Assembly: GCF_037176765.1 (NCBI RefSeq)
Contig: NC_090034.1
Coordinates: 25,551,375 to 25,615,374 of the forward strand
Direction of reading: 5' to 3'
Source: Anolis sagrei
Lineage: Eukaryota; Chordata; Lepidosauria; Squamata; Anolidae
DNA length: 64,000 nt
The position numbers and the translations under genes are program-made. The notes below the pieces were generated by a model. It searched no databases, was not told the origin of the DNA, and saw only the letters and a program-made list of their open reading frames with translations. Below are positions 54,300-64,000 of this stretch, one piece after another (positions within the stretch are counted from its first letter, which is position 1; every line of letters begins with the position of its first letter).

Positions 54300-55076
54300 C
54301 CAAGGTTGTATTGTCGAAGGCTTTCCTGGCCAGAATCAGTGAGTTGCAGTAAGTTTTTCGGGCTGTATGGCCAGGGTGTTTCAGCAGCATTCTCACCTGA
54401 CGTTTTGCCCACATCTCTGGCATTCATCCTTAGAGGTTGTGAGGTCTGTTGGAAACTAGGCAACTGGGGTTTATATATCTGTGGAACAATGTGCAGGGTG
54501 AGAGAAAGAACCCTTGTCTTCTTGAGGAAAAAGTGAATGTTGCAATTGGCCAGCTTAATTTGTATTTAATGGCCTTGCAGCTTCAAAGCCTGGCTAGTTG
54601 CTGCCAGGAGGAATCCTTTGTTGGGAGGTGTTAACAGGCCCCGATTGTTTCATGTCAGGAATTCCCCAGCTTTTTGAGTGTTGCTCTTCATTTACTGTCC
54701 CGATTTTAAAGTTTTTTTTAATACTGGTAGACAGATTTTGTTCATTTCCATGGTTTCCTCCTTTCTGTTGAAATTGTCCACATGCTTGTGGATTTCAATG
54801 GCTTCTCTGTGTAGTCTGACATGGTAGTTGTTAGAGTGGTCCAGCATTTCTGTTTTTCTCAAATAGCAGGTGCTCTGCTATGGCTGACTTCTCTGGTTGA
54901 ATCAGTCTGCAGTGCCTTTTGTGTTCTTTGATTTGTGTTTGGGCAATGCTGCTGCGTTTGGGTGTCACTTTGTAGGCTAGTCTACAGCTGCATGGTATAC
55001 AGTGTACTCCTGCAGAGGTGAGAGGATCCCTCTTGTCCTTTATGGAAAGTAGCATTTGTTGGATTTTCTTGGTGGG
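54300..55076 (-). mobile_element. PLE copy, reverse, with GIY-YIG coding piece
   Basis: The minus strand at 54831-55079 encodes [20 protein letters not shown] and IPCSCR, the GIY-YIG start. 54310-54500 is the PLE terminal region. The copy is degraded. Confidence 0.75.
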
Positions 55077-55228
55077 CATTCCATAGATATATAAACCCCA
55101 CTTTCCTAGTTTCCAACAGACCTCTCAACCTTTGAGGATGCCTGCGATAGATGTGAGCAAAACGTCATACAGTCTGGAAAACTCACAGCAACCCAGTATA
55201 TAAAGCTCTTTGGGGACACGGAAAGAGC
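55077..55228. repeat. Right arm of a 152-bp inverted repeat
   Basis: Mirror of 53031-53182; the loop between the arms is 1.9 kb. Confidence 0.85.
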
Positions 55229-55246
55229 CTCCTTGAAGACTGAGTA

Positions 55247-55917
55247 CCGCATATACTCGAGTATAAGCCGACCCGACTATAAGCCGAGGCACCTAATTTT
55301 ACGACAAAAAACTGGGAAAACATATTGACTCAAATATAAGCCGAGGGTGGGAAATGCAGCCACTACTGGTAAATTTCAAAATAAAAATAGATAGAAATAA
55401 AATTACATTAATTGAGGCATCAGGAGGTGAAATGTTTTTGAATATTTACATAAAACTGTAATTTGAGATAAGACTGCCCAACTCTGATTAAATCATTATT
55501 CTAAACTTCTTCAATGTAAATGTACTTACGTATCCTTCCAACAATAATGAAGAGAGTAAAATAATAAACGTAATAATAATAACAAAGTAAAATAATGGAA
55601 ATGCAATAATAACAGTAATAATAGAGTAAAATATTAAATGTAATAATGGAGTAAAATGATAAATGCAATACTAATAAAGTAAAATGATAAATCTAATAAT
55701 AATCATGAATAGTGTAAAATATTAATAATAATAATAATAATAATAGAGTAACATACTGTAAATGTAATAATAATACAGTAAAATAATACATGAAATAAAA
55801 ATAATACTAATAACAGAGTAAAATAATGAATAACCTTGACTCGAGTATAACCCGAGGGGAGTTTTTTCAGCCTAAAAAAGGGGCTGAAAAACTAGGCTTA
55901 TACTCGAGTATATACAG
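55247..55917. mobile_element. Tc1/mariner-like MITE with an inner AT-rich array
   Basis: The ends are ccgcatatactcgagtataa and the mirror of ctgtatatactcgagtataa, flanked by TA. The middle (55540-55830) is a run of gtaaaataataaatgtaat units. No coding region. Confidence 0.7.
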
Positions 55918-55920
55918 TAA

Positions 55921-56515
55921 TTACAATTGGGCGTCCCCTAAGCAATATTTCTTGTAAACAGCTAATCTTTCCAACCCAAAAGCATTGCTTTACAACATTT
56001 TAGCCTGGAGATGTGTTTCTTTCCTCCAGAAATGGACGGACACCAATGGTCTTTATCAATACCACTTCTAAATATTATGTCTATTAACAACATATTAAAA
56101 TAAACATATGCAGTTAAAATACACGAGCCAGTGAAGTCATATGTTCGAAAGAACATAATCAATACATATTAAACAGCAATATAACTTTAGCAGTGTTGCT
56201 ATGCAAACAGTAAAGCGCTTTTATTTGCAGCTCTCCTTTTGCAAACAGGATTCCTTGGCTTTGCGCCACTTATCAGACTTGGGATGCCTCTGCAGTATTA
56301 GCAGATGTCTCTTTGCATCATGAGAGACTTTCTTCACAAACGGATGTATGGCTATGCTATATGTGTGTGGTTAAATCCACGTTGAGGAATCATCACTGGA
56401 TATACCGACTGGAGCTGATGGGAGTTGTTTTCCAAAATATATGAAGGAATCAAAGCTTCCTACTGCTGGTTTTAAACAGTTATAGATAGGATTAGAAAAA
56501 CCTTTTCCAATTGCG
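55921..56515. other. No gene or clear repeat seen
   Basis: Mixed sequence, short frames only. Confidence 0.45.
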
Positions 56516-56519
56516 ACCG

Positions 56520-56845
56520 ACTTTACTGATGGTGACACAGCATGTTAAATTGCTGAGCTGCTGAACTTGCTGACTGAAAGGTTGGTGGTTTGAATCTAAG
56601 GAACGGGGTGTTAAGCCCAGCTTCTGCCAACCCAGCAGTTTGAAAACATGCAAATGTGAGTAGATCAGTAGGTACTGCCTTGGCAGGAAGGTAACGGCGC
56701 TCCATTCAGTCATGCTGGCCACATGACCTAGGAGGTGTCTATGGACAATGCTGGCTCTTCAGCTTAGAAATGGAAATGAGCACCATCCCCCAGAGTTGGG
56801 CACAACTAGACTTAATGTCAAGGGGAAAGCTTTCCCTTGCCCTTG
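56520..56845 (+). mobile_element. Sauria-type SINE
   Basis: Diverged but complete: tgatggtgacacagcatgtt ... catgctggccacatgaccta ... cttaatgtcaaggggaaagc. Confidence 0.8.
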
Positions 56846-57685
56846 GTAATGACGCTTTGTCTATTTTTTTTAAATCCCAATAATTCGTTTTAATTTTCTT
56901 TCTTTCTCCTCTCCTCTCAACTCAACAGTGAGGTGCTTGAAAGTGATACCTCTCATTAAATTGTAATATGGAACCAGTCGCAGGATCATGTCAGTATTAC
57001 CTTTCCAGTTCGGAGTAAATTAAGAACCTGTCACAAAGCATAACGTTCACCTTTGTGATGCCAGTCATTCAACTAGGGTAATTTTGTTATATCTAGGGCT
57101 TGAAGTTTCTCTGTATTATTTTTAAGTCTTATTTTCTGATTGATCTTTCATACCCATGGAGGCTAGCAAGGTGATGTATTAGTTATAACGGGGAAAGGGA
57201 AATGTAAGTTGTGTATCTATCTATCCCTTCTCATCCTGTCCCCTTTTACTCTACTCTTCCTTAACTGGCAGCCTTCGGACAGCTTGGATCAAAGTTCAGG
57301 ACATCAAATGTTCCATTGGCTAGGAGTGTCGCCATTTGCAGGCCAGGAACAGTCTGCTTTATAGTTTGCCTTGCAGTTCTTTTATTAATCCTGGAGGAAA
57401 AATTGTTTTGTGGATCTCCTTGGTTAGATGCCCACAGTGTTTTCAATACCCTGCTGGGCTTTTCCCACCAGCTATTTCCTGGTCACATAATATGGCAGCT
57501 CCGTCATTATGAAAAAATACATACCGTACCTGTCAGCACTGACCTTTGTCTCAAGTTATTTATGGTTGCATGAAAAGTTACCTGCGAAACTGAGACTTCA
57601 AATGGTATTTGCATCTCCCCAAGTTGCAAAAACAATCAAATGTGCAGTTACTCTTCTTGTGTTACTCTTCATATCTTTTTATGCA
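56846..57685. other. No gene or clear repeat seen
   Basis: Unique sequence upstream of the first TMC5 coding exon. It may contain regulatory DNA, but no element can be named. Confidence 0.4.
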
Positions 57686-57686
57686 G

Positions 57687-57724
<38 letters not shown>

Positions 57725-57860
57725 ATTTTATTTATATTCTGCTTTATCTCCCCGGAGGGACTCAGAGCAGATTACAGTTTTACATATATAAGGCAAACAT
57801 TCAGTGCCTTTTTACACAGTGAAACAATGAATACAATACACAAACAGAGATAAATATCTT
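57686..57860 (-). mobile_element. L2-like LINE 3' end
   Basis: AAT tail at 57689-57722 then the reverse terminal block (ctgctttatctccccggagg). Confidence 0.65.
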
Positions 57861-57964
57861 CTCTTAACATCTCCTGGGTCTGGAGGCAATGCTCAACTCT
57901 GGCCATGGGGAGGTGCTCTTGTTCCATTTTTCCATGCCAAGGAGTCTGTTGCCATAGACTTCTC

Positions 57965-58110
57965 CGATTATGTTGCCTGCATATCTGCATGAAGTGGCCT
58001 TTTACCTCTCCGCCAAGGCGGTACCTATTGATCTACTTGTATTACATGTTTTCGAACTGCTAGGTAGGTGGAAGCTAGGGCTGACAGCTGGGAGCTCACC
58101 CCGACTTGTA
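57965..58110 (-). mobile_element. Sauria-type SINE, partial
   Basis: Reverse of the middle part (ttttacctctccgccaaggc; acatgttttcgaactgctag). Confidence 0.6.
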
Positions 58111-58315
58111 AGGCTTGTTCTTGTGCAGCAAAATCAGGCCTTCAGTTTCGTTTTTAGAGCTCCCCTTCTAAGCTACTTCCATGTTTTCTCATTATTATTA
58201 CTACGATTATATTGTCTTAAATTAGGTCCATAATGGAATCATTAAGGAACTGAAGCAATCTGCTGAACAGGTTTTCAGAGTCTTGGTCCTACAGAGATAA
58301 AGATTTGCCGACACC

Positions 58316-61300
58316 ATGACTTTTCACTACAACAAAGCCTTTGAGAATGCAAAGTATCCTTCCTCAGAGTCCCTGGAGGCAGATGACCCCGGCTATCACT
58401 ATGCGGAAACACTGGAGATGGACCGAATGTAAGTCTGAAGCAGAGTCCATTATGACTACGGGCTTAAGATAGATAACTTCCTGTGCAGTATTATCTGAAG
58501 ATAGGTTGCATGGGATCATGATGTTAGTAGTGCATTCAGGATTGCACTGTTGGGTTCTTTTCCTAGGGCATAAGATCTCCTTTGAACCTCAGTCAATTGC
58601 ATGGAAGGCATATTCCCTATTTGCTTGTGCCTTATTTTAGTGTAATTTCTCACTAGGTACCAAGTCCTATCTCCTTCCAAAGAACAATCATTGGGTTCTT
58701 GACCAAAGAAGTCTCAGAATGTATGGTGAGGCAAAATTGATGAGAGTAATGGGTGAAGATGAGTAAAAAAGTTTACATAAGGTGAAACCAATGTTGGAGA
58801 CAAACCATGTAGGGTAAGGCCAATCAACATCAACCAATGAAAAACCAGAACAAAGTAGAGACAACAGGATTCTCACAGATCATATTCCAATTCAGATTCA
58901 CTGACATGTGAGCTAATCTTTTTTATTTCATTATAGATACTTTTCTGGAATTCTGTTCCAAAATAGCATAATTATCTGGACCTGTTGCAGTCTGGCTTTA
59001 GGCCGGGACATGGAACTGTAACAGCCTTGGTCGCCTTAGTGGATGATCTATGCAGAGAACTGAACAGAAGGTAGTGTGTCCCTGTTGGTTCTCCTGGACC
59101 TCTCAGCAGCCTTCGCTATTATAGACCACGGTATCCTTCTGAGACGCCTCACAGAATGAGGTTTGAGGGCACTGTTTCACAGTAGCTCTGGTCCTTCCTG
59201 GACGGTCATTCTCAGTAGGTGTTGGGGGACACCTGCTCAGTCCCACAGCCTTTATCTTCTGGGGTCCCACAGGGTTCAATAGTGTCCCCCATGTGGTTTA
59301 ACATCCACATGAAGCCGCCAGGAGAAATCATCTGGAATTTTGGAGTTTGGTGCCACCTGTATGCAGATGACATCCAACTCTATCACTTCTTTCCACTTGC
59401 TGCTAGGGAGGCTGTTCAGGTCCTGATCCAGTGCTTGGTCACTGTGGTGATCTGGATGAGGATCAACAAATTGAATCTGAATCCAGGCAAGACGGAGGTA
59501 CTCCTGGTCACTCACAAGACCGAACAGGGTATGGGGTTACAGCCTGTGCTGGATGGGGTTACATTCCCTCTGAAGTCACAGGTTTACAGCTTGGGAGTCC
59601 TCCTGAATTCATCACTGAGCCTCGAACTCCAAGTTTTGATGGTGGTCAGGGGAGCATTTGCACAATTAAAACTTGTGCGCCAGTCTGCTATCGAGCACAA
59701 TTGAAAGTGCTGGATTTAGACTATAAATCCCTAAATAGTTCAAGCCCAGCTTACCTGTCCGAGTGTATCTCCTCCTATCAACTACTTTGGAGGTTAAGAT
59801 CTTCTGGGGAGGCCCTGCTCTCGGTCCCAGCTCCTTCGCAGGGGTGGTTGGTGGGACAAGACACAGGGCCTTCTCAGTGATGGCCCCTTGGCTGTGGAAT
59901 TCCCTCCCAAGCAAAATCAGATCAGCTCCCTCCCTCCTGACATTTAGAAAGAAATTAACAACGTGGCTGTGGGAACAAGTCTTTGAACAATAATTCAGTT
60001 CAATAAGTAGATTATGAGTTTGGATTGTGTGGTTTTTTTATCTAGTGGTTTTAATGTTTAGATGTTTCTAACTTTCTGATTTTAATGTATATGTTTTTAT
60101 TTGCGTGTCTGTTCATGCGGTATTAAATTGTTGCCTACTTGTAAGTTGCTCTGAGTCCCCTTTGGGGTTGGGAAGGGCGGGGTATAAAATAGTAAATAAA
60201 TAAATAATTTTGAGCCACTTTGAGCCTCCTTTGGGAGAGATAAAGCAGTATATAAATCTGTATAAATAAAAATGTAATGTTTGTTTGTGAGGTTAACATA
60301 ACTCAAAAACCACTGGACGAATTGACACCAAATTTGGACACAATGCACCTATCAGGCCAACGAGTGACCATCACTCATAAAACACTGAAAAACACAGCAG
60401 AAGAGACTTAAAAAGCCAAAAACACACACATTACAATGCATACACAAAACTACACACACATATATGCAAACACACATATACACATATACACACACATATA
60501 CACGCACACAAAACACACAGCAACGCGTGGCAGGGGATGGCTAGTAAATACAATAAATATAGTAATAATAATAATCTCTTTTTGCGCAGGAGATCTGCTG
60601 AAAGAAGCACTTCTTTCCATTACAACCCTTATGATTCCTCTCCCTACCATTCCTATGGAGAGCACAATGAGGAAGGGACACGGAGGCAGACTCCCTCCAT
60701 TCATATACCCATGAACTCAATGCGGATTCTGGATTCCGGTACCGAGTACGGGTTAAGAGATTCTTCATTTGGAACACCCACTTCAAATCCATATAGAAAT
60801 GCACATGGTATGTAACTGTAGTGTGTATGTGTGTGAGAGAAAGAGAGAATGGGGAGAGACAGGTTGAGGACTGAGGATTCACACCCAACTTCAATTCTAA
60901 CCTCATGGACTATGGCTAGTGAGACTGCAGCACAATCCAAGGACTACCCAGGCTTGACTTTGTTGAGATTACACAGTTAAATCCATGATTCCCAATCTTT
61001 TGTTGGCCCTGCCCCTTGAGTGTCATCCCTAAAATCCTGATGACATATCATTCTTATTGTTTCCAAGGTGAACTCCTATTAACTCATGTGGAGGAAGCCT
61101 CAAAGGCCATTAACTTGGTCTAAACAACCTTCCAATTAGCATGGCATCCATAAAAGAGAATAAAAGAACTAATTGATTTGAATCTCCTGCATCGAATTCA
61201 GGGTCACTTCATTTCAAAGTGTCTTTGGGGAGAATCTCAGAGAATATATCCTGTTGCCTGACATTAGTGTTCTTGCAGCTGATCTGCCCTGTACAGTCTG

Positions 61301-61995
61301 ATTTTAATGTCAAAAAGTTGAATGTCACAATATATATTTATATACTATCTATGAGGCCCCCAGTCCCATAAGAAATGCCAAAAATAAAAATCACTGTTAA
61401 ATCATTCTTGAATTGCACCCCCTTGAATTGATTCCTTTGTTGAATTAAACTGTCTTAATTTGGCCAATGTATTTGTATCCGGGAAGGGGGGGGGAGATAA
61501 TCTTACGGTTCAAAGTCTAAATACCCTAAAGTAGTGGTTCTCAAAGTGTGCTCCCAGGAGCCCTTGGGTTTCTACTGTTATTACAAAGGCTAGGTGACCA
61601 TCTATTGGGGGTGCTTTGATATTGCTTTTCCTGCATGACAGAAGGACGTTGGACTGCATGGACACTGGGGTTGTTGTTGTTGTTGTTAGAATCATAGAAT
61701 CACAGAGTTGGAAGAGACCTCATGGGCCATCCAGTCCAACCCCCTGCCAAGAAGCAGGAAAATCACATTCAAAGCATCCCTGACAGATGACCATCCAGCT
61801 CTGTTTATTGTTGTTGTTGTTGCTGTTGCTGTTGCAAAGGCTGGGTGGCCATCTGCTGGGGGTGCTTTGATTGTGCTTTTCCTGCATGGTAGAAAGAAGG
61901 GGGTTGGATTTGATGGCCATCTGTTGGGGGTGCTTTGATCATGCTTTCTCAGCATGCAGAAGGAAGTTGGACTGTATGGCCCCTGAGGTTGCTCC

Positions 61996-62032
<37 letters not shown>

Positions 62033-62242
62033 TAGGGCTTGATGGCCATCTGTTAAGGGTGCTTTGATTGTGCTTTTCCTGCATGGCAGAAGGGAATTGG
62101 ACTGAATGGCCCCTGAGATTGCTCCTATTGCTATTACTATTATTAGTACAAAGACTGGATGACCATCTGTTGGGAGTGCTTTGTTTGTGCTTTACCTGCA
62201 TGGCAGAAGGGAGTTGGACTGTATGGCCCCTGAGGTTGCTCC

Positions 62243-62279
<37 letters not shown>

Positions 62280-63242
62280 TATTAGGGCTTGATGGCCATC
62301 TGTTAAGGGTGCTTTGATTGTGCTTTTCCTGCATGGCAGAAGGGAATTGGACTGAATGGCCCCTGAGATTGCTCCTATTGCTATTACTATTATTAGTACA
62401 AAGACTGGATGGCCATCTGTTGGGAGTGCTTTGTTTGTGCTTTACCTGCATGGCAGAAGGGAGTTGGACTGGATGGGCCCTGAGGTTGCTCCAATTATTG
62501 TTGTTATTATTATTATTATTGTTAATGTTATTGTTATTGTTAAGGCTGACTGGCCATCTGTTGGGGGTGCTTTGATTGTTCTTTCCCTGCATGGCAGAAG
62601 GGAGTTGGACTGGGTGGCCTCTGGGGTCTTCCACTGAAAAACTGTTAAGTTTCTGTTGGTCAAAAAGTTTACCTGTATCAGATATATATACCATATGGAT
62701 TTAAGCTAGGCCTGGGCCAACTTCAGCCTGCCCTCCAGGCATTTTGGACTTCAACTCCCACAATTCCTAACAGCCAGTAGGGGAGACAATATGGAAACCT
62801 TTCATCAACAATAAGCATACGAGCTCAAGCCAGTGTTTGGTTCATCCAATGCCTGTGGGAAGAGGGCAGTTTGAGGGCAATAGGACCCATAGGCCTTGGT
62901 TTCTGCACAGTAATACATTTGAGTCTAGGCTTCATACTGCATATGCAGCTTCACATGTGTCAATGCTGTTCCATTCATAATAAGAGCGATAAATATCTGC
63001 TGATGAACATCTAGCACTTTCAACGAGAACATTTCAGACCGAGTTGTATCCCTTGCCCTCCTGTGTGTTTTGGCAAGCATTCAGGAGGAGACGCATGCTA
63101 TACTAGTTCTGCATTCTTCTTTTGTCTTCAACAGTTAATCCTTCATTTGACTATGAGGCGGAATTTGCACAGACTTTACCTGCGGACAGTAATGCTCCGA
63201 ATCACCATTATACACGGAAACCTTCTGCTCCATCCAATGGAG
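58316..63242 (+). CDS. TMC5: TMC5-like gene, first coding exons (3' end outside window)
   Basis: Three exons: 58295-58428 with the ATG at 58316, 60590-60807 and 63135-63242. Phases match at both junctions (2 and 1). The N-terminus is rich in Tyr, Ser, Pro and Asn, without membrane spans: MTFHYNKAFENAKYPSSES, RSTSFHYNPYDSSPYHSYGE, NPSFDYEAEFAQ. Human TMC5 has a long N-terminus of the same composition with Tyr/Pro repeats and a segment SFRINPYADS, and lies near TMC7 on chromosome 16. The call rests on that composition, weak similarity and position. The channel domain is not in the window. The acceptor tcctacag at 58287-58294 shows an upstream noncoding exon. A Helitron ends 45 bp before the second exon. 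Confidence 0.55.
58965..60215 (+). mobile_element. L2-like LINE, RT half
   Basis: RT region with CHLYADDIQLYHFFPL and NKLNLNPGKTEVLLVTHKTE (59330-59530), a deletion into the C-terminal part (AYLSECISSYQLLWRLRSSG), then the terminal block ctctgagtcccctttggggt and an AAAT tail. It lies in intron 1 (coding) of the TMC5-like gene. Confidence 0.8.
60257..60544 (+). mobile_element. Non-autonomous Helitron
   Basis: Starts TCTGTATAAATAAAAATG and ends GGCAGGGGATGGCTAG. It sits between A (60256) and T (60545), as Helitrons do. The inner part aactcaaaaaccactggacg is a known squamate Helitron sequence; the middle has CA-rich repeats. Confidence 0.75.
60808..61529. other. TMC5 intron, no repeat recognised
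   Basis: Apart from TG and GA runs near 60820-60860 and a G run near 61485, nothing is identified. Confidence 0.45.
61530..62665 (+). repeat. Composite repeat with CR1-tail tandem array, right copy
   Basis: Starts tggttctcaaagtgtgctcc, then about eight units of 115-140 bp with gatggccatctgttggggg, gctttgattgtgcttttcct and an ATT tract. Ends tccactgaaaaactgttaag like 40-625. A real CR1 3' end in reverse is inserted at about 61688-61800. The pair of units at 62042-62291 is repeated almost unchanged at 62292-62541. Confidence 0.85.
62705..62785. mobile_element. hAT foldback MITE, partial
   Basis: ctaggcctgggccaacttca ... ttggacttcaactcccacaa, one arm only. Confidence 0.65.
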
Positions 63243-63274
63243 GTAAAACCTAGTGACATCGTTGAATAGCACTA

Positions 63275-63590
63275 TATAACATAATTCTTGTTCCTGGGTT
63301 ATAAATACCATTATTTCCTCATTGGTTCTATCATAAAAACATGGAAAGATTTATTAAACTGCCAAGACTTGGCTTTTGTGGGAAGGACCCCCTGCTATAA
63401 CACATTTTGCAATAGCTCTTCAATGAAGATCTCGTCAACGAGTCTCAACCAATTCAACATAGTTTGTGCCACAAAAACAAAGTTCCTGGTGTAGAACAAC
63501 TACTTTCAAAGTAAATCCTGCTCAATTAATCAGGAAATAACACTTTCAAACCAGGAACAGAACATTTTCAGAGTGTAATTTGCCCCCAAA
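63275..63590 (+). mobile_element. Inverted-repeat MITE, copy 5
   Basis: Complete-looking: ttcttgttcctgggttataa at the start, aaccaggaacagaacatttt at the end, with the inner attggttctatcataaaaac and gagtctcaaccaattcaaca. Confidence 0.7.
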
Positions 63591-64000
63591 ACAGTGTAGT
63601 GTAGTAGAGCTGTGATGCAATGATTATTCCTGCTTGTTAGGCATGTTGATTCTAGAATTCTGCCACTGTCCAGTTAAGAACCCTTTTTTTCTAGAATTGT
63701 TGCATAAGTGCCATGAGGATCACTATCTTTCAAATAGCTAGAGTCATGGGGAAGTGATATTGTGCTCTTAACAACATTCGTGATCCTTTTTTCTGCTGCT
63801 GGCTTTGGTGGCAGAGTACAAGAAAAGTTATTTTGATGTGAAATGCAACTTTTATAGTTCTTGCAAAGCTAAGATGGAACCATTTTTGACCAAAGGAATT
63901 GAAAGAGTCCCTTTTTTCACATAACTTACTTTATTGAAACAGTCGCTGTCCAAATATAGATCACCTCCCTCTGAACAATGAATGGTGCAAGATATGGAGA
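63591..64000. other. TMC5 intron, nothing recognised
   Basis: No exon border or repeat that I can support. Confidence 0.4.

Overview
The window looks like a stretch of nuclear genome from a squamate reptile. I infer this from the repeats: Sauria-type tRNA SINEs, many CR1 and L2-like LINE 3' ends, Penelope-like elements (PLEs) with a GIY-YIG domain, hAT foldback MITEs and a Helitron. A lizard is likely. The species is not determinable by eye.

Three host genes are visible, all with introns. (1) A plus-strand gene of unknown identity (gene A) runs from a CpG-rich promoter near 1.6-1.9 kb to a stop at 10603. It has at least eight coding exons joined in phase, including a 21-nt microexon and a 1348-nt exon. 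Its promoter holds a perfect RFX X-box between inverted CCAAT boxes, which hints at a ciliary or centriolar job. (2) TMC7 lies on the minus strand. Its coding exons run from about 35555 down to a stop at 14254, and its 3' UTR probably ends near 12570, tail to tail with gene A. About 720 residues are recoverable, close to the roughly 720 residues I recall for human TMC7. (3) A plus-strand gene starting near 58 kb encodes a Tyr/Ser/Pro-rich N-terminus, most likely TMC5, and leaves the window. The two TMC genes are therefore arranged head to head, with more than 20 kb of repeat-rich DNA between them.

Layout: 0-0.6 kb is a CR1-tail array; 0.65-1 kb a Sauria SINE; 1.6-10.9 kb gene A, with a minisatellite in its first intron; 11.5-11.9 kb a SINE; 12.6-35.6 kb TMC7, whose introns hold a PLE, LINEs, several MITEs and a 280-bp palindromic element; 35.6-35.9 kb the TMC7 promoter with seven CCAAT boxes; 36-37.5 kb a minisatellite related to the one in gene A; 37.7-45 kb a nest in which a PLE is split by an old retrovirus copy, itself split by a LINE; 45-57 kb LINEs, PLE pieces, MITEs and SINEs; 58.3-63.2 kb the first exons of TMC5; 61.5-62.7 kb a second CR1-tail array.

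The most unusual signals are a related minisatellite beside both CpG-rich promoters, a copied piece of gene A exon 5 (with its splice acceptor) inside a LINE tail, a palindromic element with its empty site in the same window, a SINE-LINE chimera, and a splice-phase conflict plus an antisense reading frame at the 3' end of gene A. All boundaries were read by eye. Identities to named families rest on recalled protein and repeat sequences, not on a search.
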